Shown: positions 18,905 to 28,260, numbered from the stretch's first letter. The stretch is 64,000 nucleotides of DNA from Pseudosulfitobacter pseudonitzschiae (GCF_900129395.1 NZ_FQVP01000004.1:62001-126000), one strand, 5' to 3'. A program made the numbers and translations. The notes: generated by a model not told the origin, from the sequence alone.

Positions 18905-19663
18905 ATGTCGGCCCCTGATCTGTCCATCGCAGCCGCCAATGACGGGCTGCACATCTCGCATTTGCGCAAATCCTACCGCAAGAAAGTCGTCATTCGTGAC
19001 TTTTCCATGCATCTGGATCGCGGTGAGGTTGTGGCACTTCTGGGGCCAAACGGGTCGGGCAAGACCACGACGTTTTACGCCATCGCAGGCCTTGTCACAC
19101 CAGAGGGCGGCACGGTCAAAGTGGACGGCACCGATGTGACAACCCTGCCGATGTACCGCCGCGCCCAGATGGGCATCGGCTACCTGCCGCAGGAAATGAG
19201 CATCTTTCGCGGCCTCAGCGTGCAGGACAACATCTCGGCCATCCTCGACATCACCGAAGCCCACCGCCACAAGCGGCGCGAACGGCTCGAAGAATTGCTG
19301 TCCGAGTTCTCGATCGAACACCTGCGCCGCGCGCCGGCGCTGGCGCTGTCGGGGGGCGAACGCCGGCGCGTGGAAATCGCCCGCTGTCTGGCTGCGAATC
19401 CCAAGTTCCTGCTGCTGGACGAACCCTTCGCCGGCGTTGACCCGATCAGCGTGGGCGACATTCGCCATCTGGTCGCGGACCTGAAAAAACGCGGCATCGG
19501 TGTGCTGATCACCGATCACAACGTGCGGGAAACATTGGAAATTGTCGATCGCGCCTATATTCTGCACGAGGGCAAGGTGCTGATGTCCGGTACCCCTGCC
19601 GAGGTCGTCGAGAACCAAAACGTGCGCCGCGTCTATCTGGGTGAAAATTTCCGCGTTTCTTAG
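18905..19663 (+). CDS. lptB: LPS export ABC transporter ATPase LptB
   Basis: A 252-residue ATPase powering LPS extraction by LptFGC. Walker A is GPNGSGKTTT (residues 47-56), the signature is LSGGERRRVEIAR near 150, and Walker B is LLLDEPFAGVD near 170, followed by the H-loop TDHNVRE. The LptF and LptG permeases are not in the window. Downstream the usual rpoN gene is missing and the hibernation factor follows directly after a 254-nt gap. Confidence 0.96.
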   Translation: MSAPDLSIAAANDGLHISHLRKSYRKKVVIRDFSMHLDRGEVVALLGPNGSGKTTTFYAIAGLVTPEGGTVKVDGTDVTTLPMYRRAQMGIGYLPQEMSIFRGLSVQDNISAILDITEAHRHKRRERLEELLSEFSIEHLRRAPALALSGGERRRVEIARCLAANPKFLLLDEPFAGVDPISVGDIRHLVADLKKRGIGVLITDHNVRETLEIVDRAYILHEGKVLMSGTPAEVVENQNVRRVYLGENFRVS

Positions 19664-19917
19664 CCGATTAAAATGTCTTGTCGGCAAAACTTGACCCACT
19701 TCACAGTGCTTTTGATTGACAGCAAGACGTGTTTGGGCGCTGAATAGGGTATGGCAAAAGCACTTTTTGAGACTGCTGTGACCTGCGCCTTGAGCAATCA
19801 AGCGACGATACTGCATCTCTTTGCTTTGCCTTTTCCCGAGACCCAAAACTAGGCCCCGTGGCGGGCCACGTGCGGCCTGTCGCCCCCAGTCCGGGTCCCT
19901 AACCGTGAGGAGAGACA

Positions 19918-20481
19918 ATGCGTTACCAAATCAGCGGCAAACAGATCGACATCGGCGCAGCACTGCAGACACATGTGCAGACAGAGCTGGGCGCGGCAGT
20001 CGGAAAATACGCCGACCGCCCGACAGATGCGCAGGTGGTGTTCTCGAAATCCGGTCACGAATTTGTCTGCGAGGCGACGGTCCACCTGTCCACGGGCCTG
20101 AACGCCACGGCCAAGGCGCGCGGCACCGAAATCTATGCCGCATTTGAAGCCTGCTGTGAAAAAATGGAAAAACAGCTGCGTCGCTACAAGCGTCGCCTGA
20201 AGGACCATCACAAGGAACGCCCCCAGCCGGTTGAACTCTTCGGCGCTTCCTCCTATATCCTCGCCTCCGAGGTAGATGACACATCTCCTGAACCGGATTC
20301 GTTGCAACCGATCATCGTGGCGGAGATGGAAACCAAGATACAGTCGCTAAGTGTTGGCGAGGCCGTGATGCAGATGGAGTTGGCGGGTGCGCCGGTTCTT
20401 GTGTTTCGGAAAGAAGGACAAGATGGGTTGAACGTTGTGTATCGCCGCGAAGACGGCAATATCGGCTGGATCGATCCATAA
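19918..20481 (+). CDS. hpf: Ribosome hibernation-promoting factor, long form
   Basis: A 187-residue protein. The N-terminal HPF/RaiA domain (about 1-100) opens MRYQISGKQIDIG and has a basic helix with EKQLRRYKRRLKDHHK. A linker leads to the C-terminal dimerisation domain (about 130-187: LVFRKEGQDGLNVVYRREDG). Long-form HPF drives 100S ribosome dimers in stationary phase. A strong ribosome-binding site (GTGAGGAGAGACA) precedes the ATG. The 254-nt upstream region has a TTGACA at 19716-19721 but no well-spaced -10. Confidence 0.95.
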   Translation: MRYQISGKQIDIGAALQTHVQTELGAAVGKYADRPTDAQVVFSKSGHEFVCEATVHLSTGLNATAKARGTEIYAAFEACCEKMEKQLRRYKRRLKDHHKERPQPVELFGASSYILASEVDDTSPEPDSLQPIIVAEMETKIQSLSVGEAVMQMELAGAPVLVFRKEGQDGLNVVYRREDGNIGWIDP

Positions 20482-20523
20482 GGATTTAACGGCGCCCAGG
20501 GCGTCAGAGCAGTGCGAGCCAAA

Positions 20524-20988
20524 ATGGAATTTGCAAAGCTTCTCAAGCCGGAGGCCGTGAAGGTTTTAACCTCGGCCTCCAGCAAGAAACGTCTGTTGCA
20601 CGAGATCTCTGATCTCGCGCACAGCGCCTATGGCTTGAATGCAAGCCACGTGAACGAGGCGCTGATGGCCCGCGAGGCGCTGGGACCCACCGGCGTGGGC
20701 CGTGGCGTGGCCCTGCCCCATGCGCGGCTGGACGGCGTGAACGAAGTCATCGGCGTTTTCGTGGTGCTGGACAAACCCATCGACTTTAATGCGGTGGACC
20801 GCCTGCCCGTCGATCTCGCCTTTGCGCTGTTTGCCCCCGAAGATGCCGGGGTCGAGCATCTCAAGGCGCTGGCACTGGTGTCGCGCACCCTGCGCAACAC
20901 GTCGATCTGCACCAAACTGCGGGCCAACCACGACGCCAGCACGCTGTACACGATCCTGTCCGAGGCGCAGTCGGCCCAGGCGGCTTAA
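20524..20988 (+). CDS. ptsN: PTS IIA-like nitrogen-regulatory protein
   Basis: A 154-residue EIIA-Ntr, the phosphate acceptor at the end of the nitrogen PTS, involved in K+, nitrogen and envelope control. The phospho-histidine is H66 in VALPHARLDG. The ATG at 20524 gives the usual MEFAKLLKPEAV start; an in-frame GTG at 20512 is an alternative. It is 42 nt after hpf, and its stop overlaps the stop of the convergent sulfotransferase gene by 4 nt. Confidence 0.94.
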   Translation: MEFAKLLKPEAVKVLTSASSKKRLLHEISDLAHSAYGLNASHVNEALMAREALGPTGVGRGVALPHARLDGVNEVIGVFVVLDKPIDFNAVDRLPVDLAFALFAPEDAGVEHLKALALVSRTLRNTSICTKLRANHDASTLYTILSEAQSAQAA

Positions 20989-22412
20989 GCCCAGCGCGAG
21001 AATCCGAACATCATGTAATCGCGCTGGTAAACATCACTGACCAGCGATTCGATACTGTCGTCATAGATGTCTTGCAACGTGAACGGCCCCGGCTCGGACA
21101 CCGGCGGCAGTTGCGGCACCTTTTTCACACCGATCTGCGCGGCAATTTCGGCCAGTTCGGCCTGAAGGTTCTCTTCACGGATGATCCGGTCGGGCAATAC
21201 GAAATCGCCGAAACCCTGCACCGCCTGCGTCTGCGTGCACCATGCCGCATCAACGCGAATCGCAGTCTGACCTGCAAGGTTGCCCTTGAGAAACTCCAGA
21301 AACGCAGTGAAGGCACGGTGATGGGCCGCCCGGTCATAGCTGGCGCCCGGCGCCTCTTGGGGGATCGGCAGGGCATAGCGACGGATCAGCGTCTGACGCA
21401 GGACGTCATAGCAATCCGGCCCCGGGTTCAGGATACGGTGGCAAAACGCGTGATGCGCCCGCGCCGCCGGATGGCGCAGTACCGTGAAACTGCGGTGACC
21501 GCGATTGCGGCGCTTCCATTGGCGCAGGTCCTTCTGGCTCATCCTGCGCAGCAGCTCGTCCGCCCCCACACCGTCCAGCGCCGCCATCCAGTCGTAAATC
21601 TGATCCTCCGGGCCGCTGCGCATCGGCAAGTACATCAACGGGGACTTGGCAGCGGCCACATAGGTCGGAATCACCGCACCGCGCCGCGGCTCGAAGTTGG
21701 GTGTGCGGGTCAGGTTGAAACGGTCCAGCCGGTTCAACGCCTGCGCCATCTCATCCGCGTTGGTCACCTTTTCCGTGATCGGGCTGGGGTTCTGCTTTTT
21801 CAGGCTCTTGTCCAGCCCCTCAAGCCGGCTGTCGATGCCCAGATAGGCCGCCAGCCCGTTCATCACCTCGACGCTTTGCAGGTCTTCGTAGGCCACGTAG
21901 AATGCGGTTTGCCCCGACACCTGCAAGCGGTTCATCAGCATAACCTGAAAGCTTTGCAGCGCCTCCAGATGGGCCTCGAATTCGGTCGCGTCGAATTCGG
22001 CGGCACCTTCCTTGCGCCGTTTGACATCCGTCAGCTTCCACTGCCCCGTGGCCTGCGCAATCTTCCATGACACATAGCTGTCGACCGGATTGCGCGTCAG
22101 CACGATCTTGGCACATTTCGGATCATTTACGATCGCATCGAACACCCGCGGATCGTGGTCGTGGAAATAACGAAAGCCGCCCAAACCGTTGGTCTGCTTG
22201 CGGATCACGCGAAGGAACCCCTTGGGGTCGGCATCACGGGCGGCTTGGGTCACGCCCAGAATCTCGGTCACATTGGGATAGCCGATGAAATGCGGATTGA
22301 ACGCCTCGCCGTGGCAGGTGATCCCGTCAAAGGCATTCAGGTTGGTTTCCAGAAAATTTGAACCGGTGCGCATCTCGGCGAACACCACGAAGCAATCGAA
22401 TTTCTGCGCCAT
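20985..22412 (-). CDS. NodH-like PAPS-dependent sulfotransferase with a second sulfotransferase-like C-terminal region
   Basis: A 475-residue protein. The N-terminal half is a NodH/Stf0-like sulfotransferase: the 5'-phosphosulfate loop is EMRTGSNFLE (RTGSN at 15-19) and the 3'-phosphate motif is VLTRNPVDSYVSW with R107 and S112. It would transfer sulfate from PAPS to a sugar hydroxyl. The C-terminal half looks like a second, Sulfotransfer_2-type domain (FTVLRHPAARAHHAF at 309-323, ending YQRDYMMFGFSRW), but its 5' loop and the motif serine seem lost. It begins 3 nt after the GT14 gene, so it acts with the glycan cluster. The substrate is unknown. Confidence 0.8.
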   Translation of the reverse strand: MAQKFDCFVVFAEMRTGSNFLETNLNAFDGITCHGEAFNPHFIGYPNVTEILGVTQAARDADPKGFLRVIRKQTNGLGGFRYFHDHDPRVFDAIVNDPKCAKIVLTRNPVDSYVSWKIAQATGQWKLTDVKRRKEGAAEFDATEFEAHLEALQSFQVMLMNRLQVSGQTAFYVAYEDLQSVEVMNGLAAYLGIDSRLEGLDKSLKKQNPSPITEKVTNADEMAQALNRLDRFNLTRTPNFEPRRGAVIPTYVAAAKSPLMYLPMRSGPEDQIYDWMAALDGVGADELLRRMSQKDLRQWKRRNRGHRSFTVLRHPAARAHHAFCHRILNPGPDCYDVLRQTLIRRYALPIPQEAPGASYDRAAHHRAFTAFLEFLKGNLAGQTAIRVDAAWCTQTQAVQGFGDFVLPDRIIREENLQAELAEIAAQIGVKKVPQLPPVSEPGPFTLQDIYDDSIESLVSDVYQRDYMMFGFSRWA

Positions 22413-22415
22413 CTT

Positions 22416-24113
22416 TTATCTTACCAAATAGGGTTTTCGCGGCGCTTCAGACTGCGTTTCAATGCCGCGTTCGACAGGGAAATCCCCCATCAGATAGGGA
22501 TGCATCCCTTGGTTCTTCAGGTTTTGTAAGAACTGACCAAAGCCGCTGAGGTCGACCATCTTTGGCACTTCGGACAGCCGGCGCTGTTGCGAGGGGCCGA
22601 TCTCGTCCAGAATACCCTGAAGCGGCTCCATCGGGGCCTCGATGAATTCGGCCATCATCCAGATGCGCACCCGCGCCTTGGTATAGGGCGACCGCAGCAC
22701 GTTCAGAAAATCGCTTTCGATCTTCTGCAAGGCCGCCGCCTCTTTGCGGATGTCCAGAAAGTTGCGGTTCGACCGGAACAGCGGCACCGCCCACGCGCCA
22801 CTGATCACCGAAATCTGGGCGTTGGGGTCTTTGGCCATGCGCCAGTTGATCGTCTGGTTGTCCGCCGGTCCAAACTGGAAACACTGCCGTTCGCCGCGCG
22901 TGTTCCAGATCAGGTTGGTCAGAAACGCCGCCGCGTTATAGTCGCGCAGCTTTGGTGCCTCGCTCAGCGCGCCGTGGATCGTGGTTTGCCCTTCGGCGAA
23001 ATGGGCGCGATCCGGTGCGAACAGATGCCCATGCACCCGCGCGCCGGTGGCCTTGGCCAGCCACGGATCAAAGTTCTCGAACACTTCGGAGAAACCGCAG
23101 AACACCGAATAGGGCGCAGCTGTCACGCCATTTTCCCAGTCCTCGTTGGGAAACCGGCTTTGCATATACAGGCCTGGCCGCCCGCGTGTCCGGCGGTCCA
23201 CCGCCTTGGCAAAGATACGGTCGATCTTGCCGGGGTTTGGCTCGGTCCGTTTCATGGCACCGGCGGGATCGGTCAGGAATGCCTCGTACAGGCGGTCGGC
23301 ATAGGGCCAGATCTTGCGGGCCACGAAACAGTCGGACCGGCGCAGCAGTTGCAGGTGGTCATCGTAGAAAATATGCGGCTTGCCCTGAAAATCGAACTTG
23401 GACAGGGTCAGCGACCGGCTTTCAATCTTGATCGCATATTGCCGGGCAAGGGTCTGGAAATAGCTTTCGTCGGGAATCCAGACCTGACGAAAATAGCGGT
23501 CGTATTCGGCGCGGTCCGGGTCTTGCAGGATCGCCGACAGGGTCTGCCGCGTCAGGCACCACCACTGCGACCCCATATGTGGCGTCAGCCCGTTGGGAAT
23601 CCTGCGCCGCAACCGCAGCCTGCGCTGCAACTCCACGTATTTGTCGAACAGGAACCGGTTGCGCTTCCATGAGAAGGGAAACCGCAGGGTGAACCGTTCG
23701 TGATCCAGCCCGCCCACCGTCCACGGCACATCCGCGGTCGTGGCGCTTTCGATGAAATCGGTCTGCGGACGCGCTTCAAGGTATTCGATCAGCTCTTCGA
23801 CCGGGCGCAACGGCAGGCACGACCCCGACGCCAGATAGACATGGCGCACCTGGCGGAACCGCTCCAGCATCAGTTCCGACGCGGCCTGTGATGCCGCAAC
23901 GATGCCCCATGTGCCCCATTCACAGCGAAAGCGCGTGCTGAACTCGACCGATTTCACATCGGACAGGGACGCCACGAACCGTTCATATGTGGCACGCGGC
24001 ACGCCCTTGTCCACATGGATCACCACCGGACAGCCCGCCGCCGCCCAGTGCCGGGCAGCCTGTTCGGCGCGGCCCAGTGCGGTGTGCACCAGCATGATGA
24101 TCCCCACGCTCAT
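22416..24113 (-). CDS. GT14-type (core-2/I-branching) beta-glycosyltransferase with DUF5928-like C-terminal domain
   Basis: A 565-residue protein. Residues 1 to about 260 resemble the GT14 branching/xylosyltransferase fold: MLVHTALGRAEQ, HVDKGVP, YLASGSCLPLRP, a segment with GSQWWCLTR and the likely catalytic carboxylate in PDESYFQTL. Residues about 290-565 form a separate domain that I associate with DUF5928 of Rhodobacteraceae; no function is known. It probably adds a beta-linked GlcNAc or xylose branch. Its start overlaps the upstream GT2 gene by 4 nt, and it ends 3 nt before the sulfotransferase. Confidence 0.8.
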   Translation of the reverse strand: MSVGIIMLVHTALGRAEQAARHWAAAGCPVVIHVDKGVPRATYERFVASLSDVKSVEFSTRFRCEWGTWGIVAASQAASELMLERFRQVRHVYLASGSCLPLRPVEELIEYLEARPQTDFIESATTADVPWTVGGLDHERFTLRFPFSWKRNRFLFDKYVELQRRLRLRRRIPNGLTPHMGSQWWCLTRQTLSAILQDPDRAEYDRYFRQVWIPDESYFQTLARQYAIKIESRSLTLSKFDFQGKPHIFYDDHLQLLRRSDCFVARKIWPYADRLYEAFLTDPAGAMKRTEPNPGKIDRIFAKAVDRRTRGRPGLYMQSRFPNEDWENGVTAAPYSVFCGFSEVFENFDPWLAKATGARVHGHLFAPDRAHFAEGQTTIHGALSEAPKLRDYNAAAFLTNLIWNTRGERQCFQFGPADNQTINWRMAKDPNAQISVISGAWAVPLFRSNRNFLDIRKEAAALQKIESDFLNVLRSPYTKARVRIWMMAEFIEAPMEPLQGILDEIGPSQQRRLSEVPKMVDLSGFGQFLQNLKNQGMHPYLMGDFPVERGIETQSEAPRKPYLVR

Positions 24114-25120
24114 GCCCAGTTGCCTTTCGACATCAGGCCCAGGATCTCAAGCTGTCTCCAGTTGATGTATTTCTCGGACCATTTGCACCAGAGATCGGGA
24201 TCGTCTTTCAGGCTTTCGGCATAGGCCTTGTATTCGACCGACGCGCTGTAATGCTGACCGCGGCTCAACTCTTCTGCCGCTTTTGACGTGAAGGTATCCA
24301 GGAACTTGGCATGCAGCAAAACGCCGCTGGCTTTTTCGCCGCCCCATTCGTCATAGACCTGATTCAACCCGCGCGGCAGCAGCATGTGGGTTGAACTGAC
24401 ATAGGCATATCTTTTGTCCCATTTGACCAAGGGCACCTTGTTCAGGGCGGGGGCATTCTCGGGCTGGTCCGCGAAAAAGACACGGGCGCGCGGCCCGCCC
24501 TGTATCCACAGGTTGCCAAACAGGCGATTGCGCGACATCGTGTAGTTGCCACTGTCGAACCAGCCTGCAATCTCGATCGGGTTCTGTCCCTGCTGATAGG
24601 GATGCGCATCCAGCCGCCCCTTGGGGTACATATCCAGCAACATCGCGCTGAACGATTTGATCGACGAGGCATCCAGCCAATCGGTCAGCGCACGCAGCGG
24701 ACGGGTGTCGCAGAACGGGTAAATCAGAAATTCATCGGGATCGACCGTCAGGCACCAATGCCCGTGGGCGTGTTTGATCATCAGCCAGTTCAGCCAATCG
24801 ACACCAAAGCGGGATTTCTTGTAGCTGGCCTTGGCCTGCCAGACCGAGACATCAGGCTGGTCGGCCAGATAATCCGCCGAACCATCGGTGCTGTCATTGT
24901 CCACGATGAAGAAATGGTTAACGCCTTGTTCCCGGTAATAGTCCAGGAAGTATGGCAGGCGGATTTTCTCATTCCGCTGTGTCGAGAACAACAGGATATC
25001 GTCAGGTCGGATCGTGCTGGTGCGGTCGGCGATACGGGTCAGTTCACGACGTTTGCGAAAGGCACGGATACGCCAACGCTTGCGCTGCAACCTCAGTCTG
25101 TATGACTGCCAGACACCCAA
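24110..25120 (-). CDS. Family 2 glycosyltransferase (Glyco_tranf_2_4 type)
   Basis: A 336-residue cytoplasmic glycosyltransferase. A basic N-terminus (about 30 residues, rich in Arg/Lys) may bind membrane. The core has RNEKIRLPYFLDYYREQG, VDNDSTDGSADYL (73-85) and the metal motif VDPDEFL (DPDE at 127-130). This is the GT-A arrangement of the Glyco_tranf_2_4/GT92-like group. The stop overlaps the GT14 gene by 4 nt (ATGA). Donor and acceptor are not predictable. Confidence 0.85.
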   Translation of the reverse strand: MGVWQSYRLRLQRKRWRIRAFRKRRELTRIADRTSTIRPDDILLFSTQRNEKIRLPYFLDYYREQGVNHFFIVDNDSTDGSADYLADQPDVSVWQAKASYKKSRFGVDWLNWLMIKHAHGHWCLTVDPDEFLIYPFCDTRPLRALTDWLDASSIKSFSAMLLDMYPKGRLDAHPYQQGQNPIEIAGWFDSGNYTMSRNRLFGNLWIQGGPRARVFFADQPENAPALNKVPLVKWDKRYAYVSSTHMLLPRGLNQVYDEWGGEKASGVLLHAKFLDTFTSKAAEELSRGQHYSASVEYKAYAESLKDDPDLWCKWSEKYINWRQLEILGLMSKGNWA

Positions 25121-25168
25121 AGTTTCTGCCCTTTCCCCGCCGGATACTATCCGGCCCCCAATCGCTTA

Positions 25169-26371
25169 TCATAGCGACCTTAACACGGTGTTGAAGTGTT
25201 GGGACCAAGCGGGAGCCTGAAATTGAACTTTTTCCCGCCCCAGTTGCCCAGCTTCTGCCATGTCTTTTAACGTCTTTTCCCACAGATACCGATCATGTGC
25301 AGGCAGGTAAACGGGAATATTTCCAAGGATTTCGCGGATCACCGGTAAATCGTTTGCCACCACGGGCACACCCAGCGCCGCCGCCTCGACGGGGGGCAGG
25401 CCATAGCCTTCGGCAAAACTGGGAAAAACCAGCCCGCAAGATCCCGCGATCAGCGCCGCAACCGCACCATCAGACAGCCCTGCGCGTTCGATCACGCGGG
25501 TGTCGGTGCGGCCATCCAGCCGGGCGAAAACCGCCGCATTGTTCCACCCGCGCGCGCCGCAAATCAACAGCGTCGGGGCATCTGCACCCATCACGTCCCA
25601 GACATCCAGCAACAGCGCGTGGTTCTTGCGCGGCTCGATGGTGCCAACGCTGATGAAATAGGGACCGGACGGCGGCAGGTCGTCGGGCAGCAGATCGGGC
25701 TGGGGCGTGGTCAGGTCCGTTCCCAGGTGGGCAACAATGCCTTCGGGCACCTTCCCCCACTGGGCCATCACCTGCCCTGCGCGGTGCAATGTATCGGCCG
25801 AGTTGCAGATGATCACATCAGCACAGGCTTGCACCCGATGCATCTTGGCGCGAAAGGGTTCGACCGTTTCGGGGCGCTGGAACTGCGGGAACTCCAGCGG
25901 GATCACATCGTGGACGAAGACACCAATGCGCCCGCCCAACCCCTGTGCCGCCTGCAACACGCGGTCGGTCAGGTTGGAATGGCCGGTGTTCAGATAGGTC
26001 GTGCCCTGCGGCAGATGCTTGCGCAACATTGCCGCCAGCCCGCGCGGCAACGTCCGCGCCATAGCCAGCCTGCGCACCTCTGTTTGCGCCGCCTGCTGCA
26101 CCGCTGTCTGGCCCCGCGCCAGCCGTGACAACAGGTCGGGCCTGGCCCAGGGCACAGCACCCTCGATCCGCAACACCAGCGACGCCATACCCGCACGGTC
26201 AAGCAGTACATATCCCAGCGGAGTACGTACAAGACCAAAGGCCGGGACATCATCCGCCACCAGCCTGCGCAGATAGGCCATCTCGACCCGGTCCACGCCC
26301 GTGAGCACGCGCCCAGCCCGACGCACAAGCCGCGTCAGGTCCAGCAGCCGCGCGGGCGGGTTATTTGTCAA
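25169..26371 (-). CDS. Family 4 glycosyltransferase (GT-B)
   Basis: A 400-residue retaining glycosyltransferase. The C-terminal nucleotide-sugar domain has YFISVGTIEPRKNHALLLDVW and the E-x7-E motif in FAEGYGLPPVEAAALG. The N-terminal segment LLDLTRLVRRAGRVLTGVDRVE is typical of a proteobacterial GT4 subgroup. The chosen start is TTG at 26371, overlapping the galE end by 11 nt, with no good ribosome-binding site; coupling to galE would explain this. A GTG about 15 codons later is possible but would cut the conserved segment. Confidence 0.85.
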   Translation of the reverse strand: MTNNPPARLLDLTRLVRRAGRVLTGVDRVEMAYLRRLVADDVPAFGLVRTPLGYVLLDRAGMASLVLRIEGAVPWARPDLLSRLARGQTAVQQAAQTEVRRLAMARTLPRGLAAMLRKHLPQGTTYLNTGHSNLTDRVLQAAQGLGGRIGVFVHDVIPLEFPQFQRPETVEPFRAKMHRVQACADVIICNSADTLHRAGQVMAQWGKVPEGIVAHLGTDLTTPQPDLLPDDLPPSGPYFISVGTIEPRKNHALLLDVWDVMGADAPTLLICGARGWNNAAVFARLDGRTDTRVIERAGLSDGAVAALIAGSCGLVFPSFAEGYGLPPVEAAALGVPVVANDLPVIREILGNIPVYLPAHDRYLWEKTLKDMAEAGQLGREKVQFQAPAWSQHFNTVLRSL

Positions 26372-27347
26372 AGTGGCCAGTTTGATGCCATCTCCAGGCG
26401 TCGGCGATCATGGTGTTCAGGTTCGACCGGTCAGGCTGCCAGCCCAGCTCGGCCACAGCACGGGTTGACCCGGAAACCAGCTTTGTCGCGTCCCCGGCCC
26501 GCCGCGCGCCCTCTTTGAACGGCACGGTGCGGTTGGTCACGGCCCGCGACTGGTCGATGACCTCGCGCACGGAAAACCCGCTGCCTGTGCCCAGATTGAA
26601 CACGCGGCTGCCCTTGCCGTCTTGCAACCACTTCAGTCCCAGAACATGCGCGTCCACCAGATCGCAGACATGCACGTAATCGCGGATACAGGTGCCATCG
26701 GGCGTGTCGTAGTCGGTGCCAAAGATGGTCAGCGCATCGCGCTTGCCGTCGATGGCGTCCAGCATCAGCGGGATCAGGTGGGTCTCGGGCTGGTGGAACT
26801 CGCCGACCTCGGCCTCGGGGTCGGCACCGGCCACGTTGAAATAGCGAAAGATCACATTGCGCAGCCCGTGGGCCGCTTCGAAATCGCGCAGGATGTCCTC
26901 GATCGCACGCTTGGACGCGCCATAGGCGTTGATCGGATACTGTGCGCTGTTTTCATCCAGCACCACATTGTCCTGATCGCCGTAGGTGGCACAGGTGGAG
27001 GAAAACACAAAATTCATGCAGGCCGCGTCGACCGCTGCCTCGACCAGGTTCAACGAACCACCGACATTGTTGTGCCAGTAGCGGCCCGGTTGCGACATGC
27101 TTTCACCGACCTGACTGAGGGCCGCGAAATGCATGACCGCTACGGGCGTGTATTTGGCAAACACTTCGTCCAGCCGCGCCCGGTCCAACAGGTCGCCCCG
27201 TTCGAACGGCCCGAATTTCACCGCGTCCTGCCAGCCGGTCACCAGATTGTCGAACGTCACAGGCACATAACCCGCACGGCGCAACGCCTTGCAGGCGTGC
27301 GCGCCGATATAGCCCGCGCCGCCTGTTACCAATACGTGATTGTCCAC
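26361..27347 (-). CDS. galE: UDP-glucose 4-epimerase
   Basis: A 328-residue short-chain dehydrogenase that interconverts UDP-glucose and UDP-galactose. The NAD motif is TGGAGYIGAHACKALR near residue 8, with catalytic SSTCATYG and Tyr-Lys in NAYGASKRA. It ends in the family pattern ELGWQP and a conserved tryptophan. It starts with GTG, 19 nt after galU. Together with GalU it supplies UDP-Glc and UDP-Gal to the neighbouring glycosyltransferases. Confidence 0.95.
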   Translation of the reverse strand: MDNHVLVTGGAGYIGAHACKALRRAGYVPVTFDNLVTGWQDAVKFGPFERGDLLDRARLDEVFAKYTPVAVMHFAALSQVGESMSQPGRYWHNNVGGSLNLVEAAVDAACMNFVFSSTCATYGDQDNVVLDENSAQYPINAYGASKRAIEDILRDFEAAHGLRNVIFRYFNVAGADPEAEVGEFHQPETHLIPLMLDAIDGKRDALTIFGTDYDTPDGTCIRDYVHVCDLVDAHVLGLKWLQDGKGSRVFNLGTGSGFSVREVIDQSRAVTNRTVPFKEGARRAGDATKLVSGSTRAVAELGWQPDRSNLNTMIADAWRWHQTGHFDK

Positions 27348-27366
27348 TTGCAGCCCCCGGTCCGCG

Positions 27367-28260
27367 TTATTCTGCGGCCTTCTCCATATTCACAATGTCA
27401 CGAATATAGGCCGACAGGTCGTCCCGCAACTCTTCGCGCGCCAGACCAAAGGACACCGTGGCCTGAAGGAAACCGGACTTGGACCCGCAATCGAAACGCT
27501 GCCCGCTGAAGCGGTAGCCATAAACCGGATTGTCCTGCGCGATTTCATCGGCAATCGCATCGGTCAATTGTATTTCACCACCGGCGCCGGACTTCATCCG
27601 GTTCAGGTTGGACAGAACATTGGGTGACAGGATGTAACGACCGATCACCGCAAGGTTCGATGGCGCTGTGCCGGGTGCGGGTTTCTCGACCATGCTCTTG
27701 ACCTTGACCAGATCGCCCATGTCTTCGCTGACTTCCAGAACACCGTAAGACGACGCCTTTTCGGGCGGCACTTCCATTGCGGCGACCATGCTGCCACCGG
27801 TTTCGGCATAGGCCTCGACCATCTGCTGCAGGCACGGCTTTTCGGCGGCGATGACATCGTCCGGCAGGATCACGGCAAAGGGTTCATCGCCCACCAGCCG
27901 ACGTGCGCACCACACGGCATGGCCCAGACCCAGCGCCTTGTGCTGACGGATATAGGCAATCGCACCGGAGTCCATGTTGGTGTCCTTGAGGATATCCAAC
28001 AGCTCGGTCTTGCCCTTCTTGCGCAGTTCCTGTTCCAGCTGGGGGGCGTGGTCGAAATAATCCTCAAGCGCACCCTTGCCACGCGAAGTGACAAAGATGA
28101 ATTCCTTGATACCCGCCGCGCGCGCCTCGTCGATGGCGTATTGAATCAGCGGGCGGTCGACCAGCGTCATGATCTCTTTCGGCACCGATTTGGTCGCAGG
28201 CAAAAACCGCGTTCCCAGACCTGCCACCGGAAAAATGGCTTTTGTTACTTTTTTGGGCAT
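27367..28260 (-). CDS. galU: UTP-glucose-1-phosphate uridylyltransferase
   Basis: A 297-residue nucleotidyltransferase making UDP-glucose from UTP and glucose 1-phosphate. The signature PVAGLGTRFLPATKSVPKEI is near residue 11, with VILPDDVI and later VEKPAPGTAPSNL. It is the first gene of the galU-galE-GT4 run, with 150 AT-richer bases upstream (28261-28410) before the next glycosyltransferase gene; its promoter is probably there, but I could not assign hexamers safely. Confidence 0.96.
   Translation of the reverse strand: MPKKVTKAIFPVAGLGTRFLPATKSVPKEIMTLVDRPLIQYAIDEARAAGIKEFIFVTSRGKGALEDYFDHAPQLEQELRKKGKTELLDILKDTNMDSGAIAYIRQHKALGLGHAVWCARRLVGDEPFAVILPDDVIAAEKPCLQQMVEAYAETGGSMVAAMEVPPEKASSYGVLEVSEDMGDLVKVKSMVEKPAPGTAPSNLAVIGRYILSPNVLSNLNRMKSGAGGEIQLTDAIADEIAQDNPVYGYRFSGQRFDCGSKSGFLQATVSFGLAREELRDDLSAYIRDIVNMEKAAE

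Noticed and set aside
19716-19746. TTGACA with a weak TGAATA as promoter of hpf
   Set aside because: Spacing is 19 nt and the -10 is poor; kept only as a remark.
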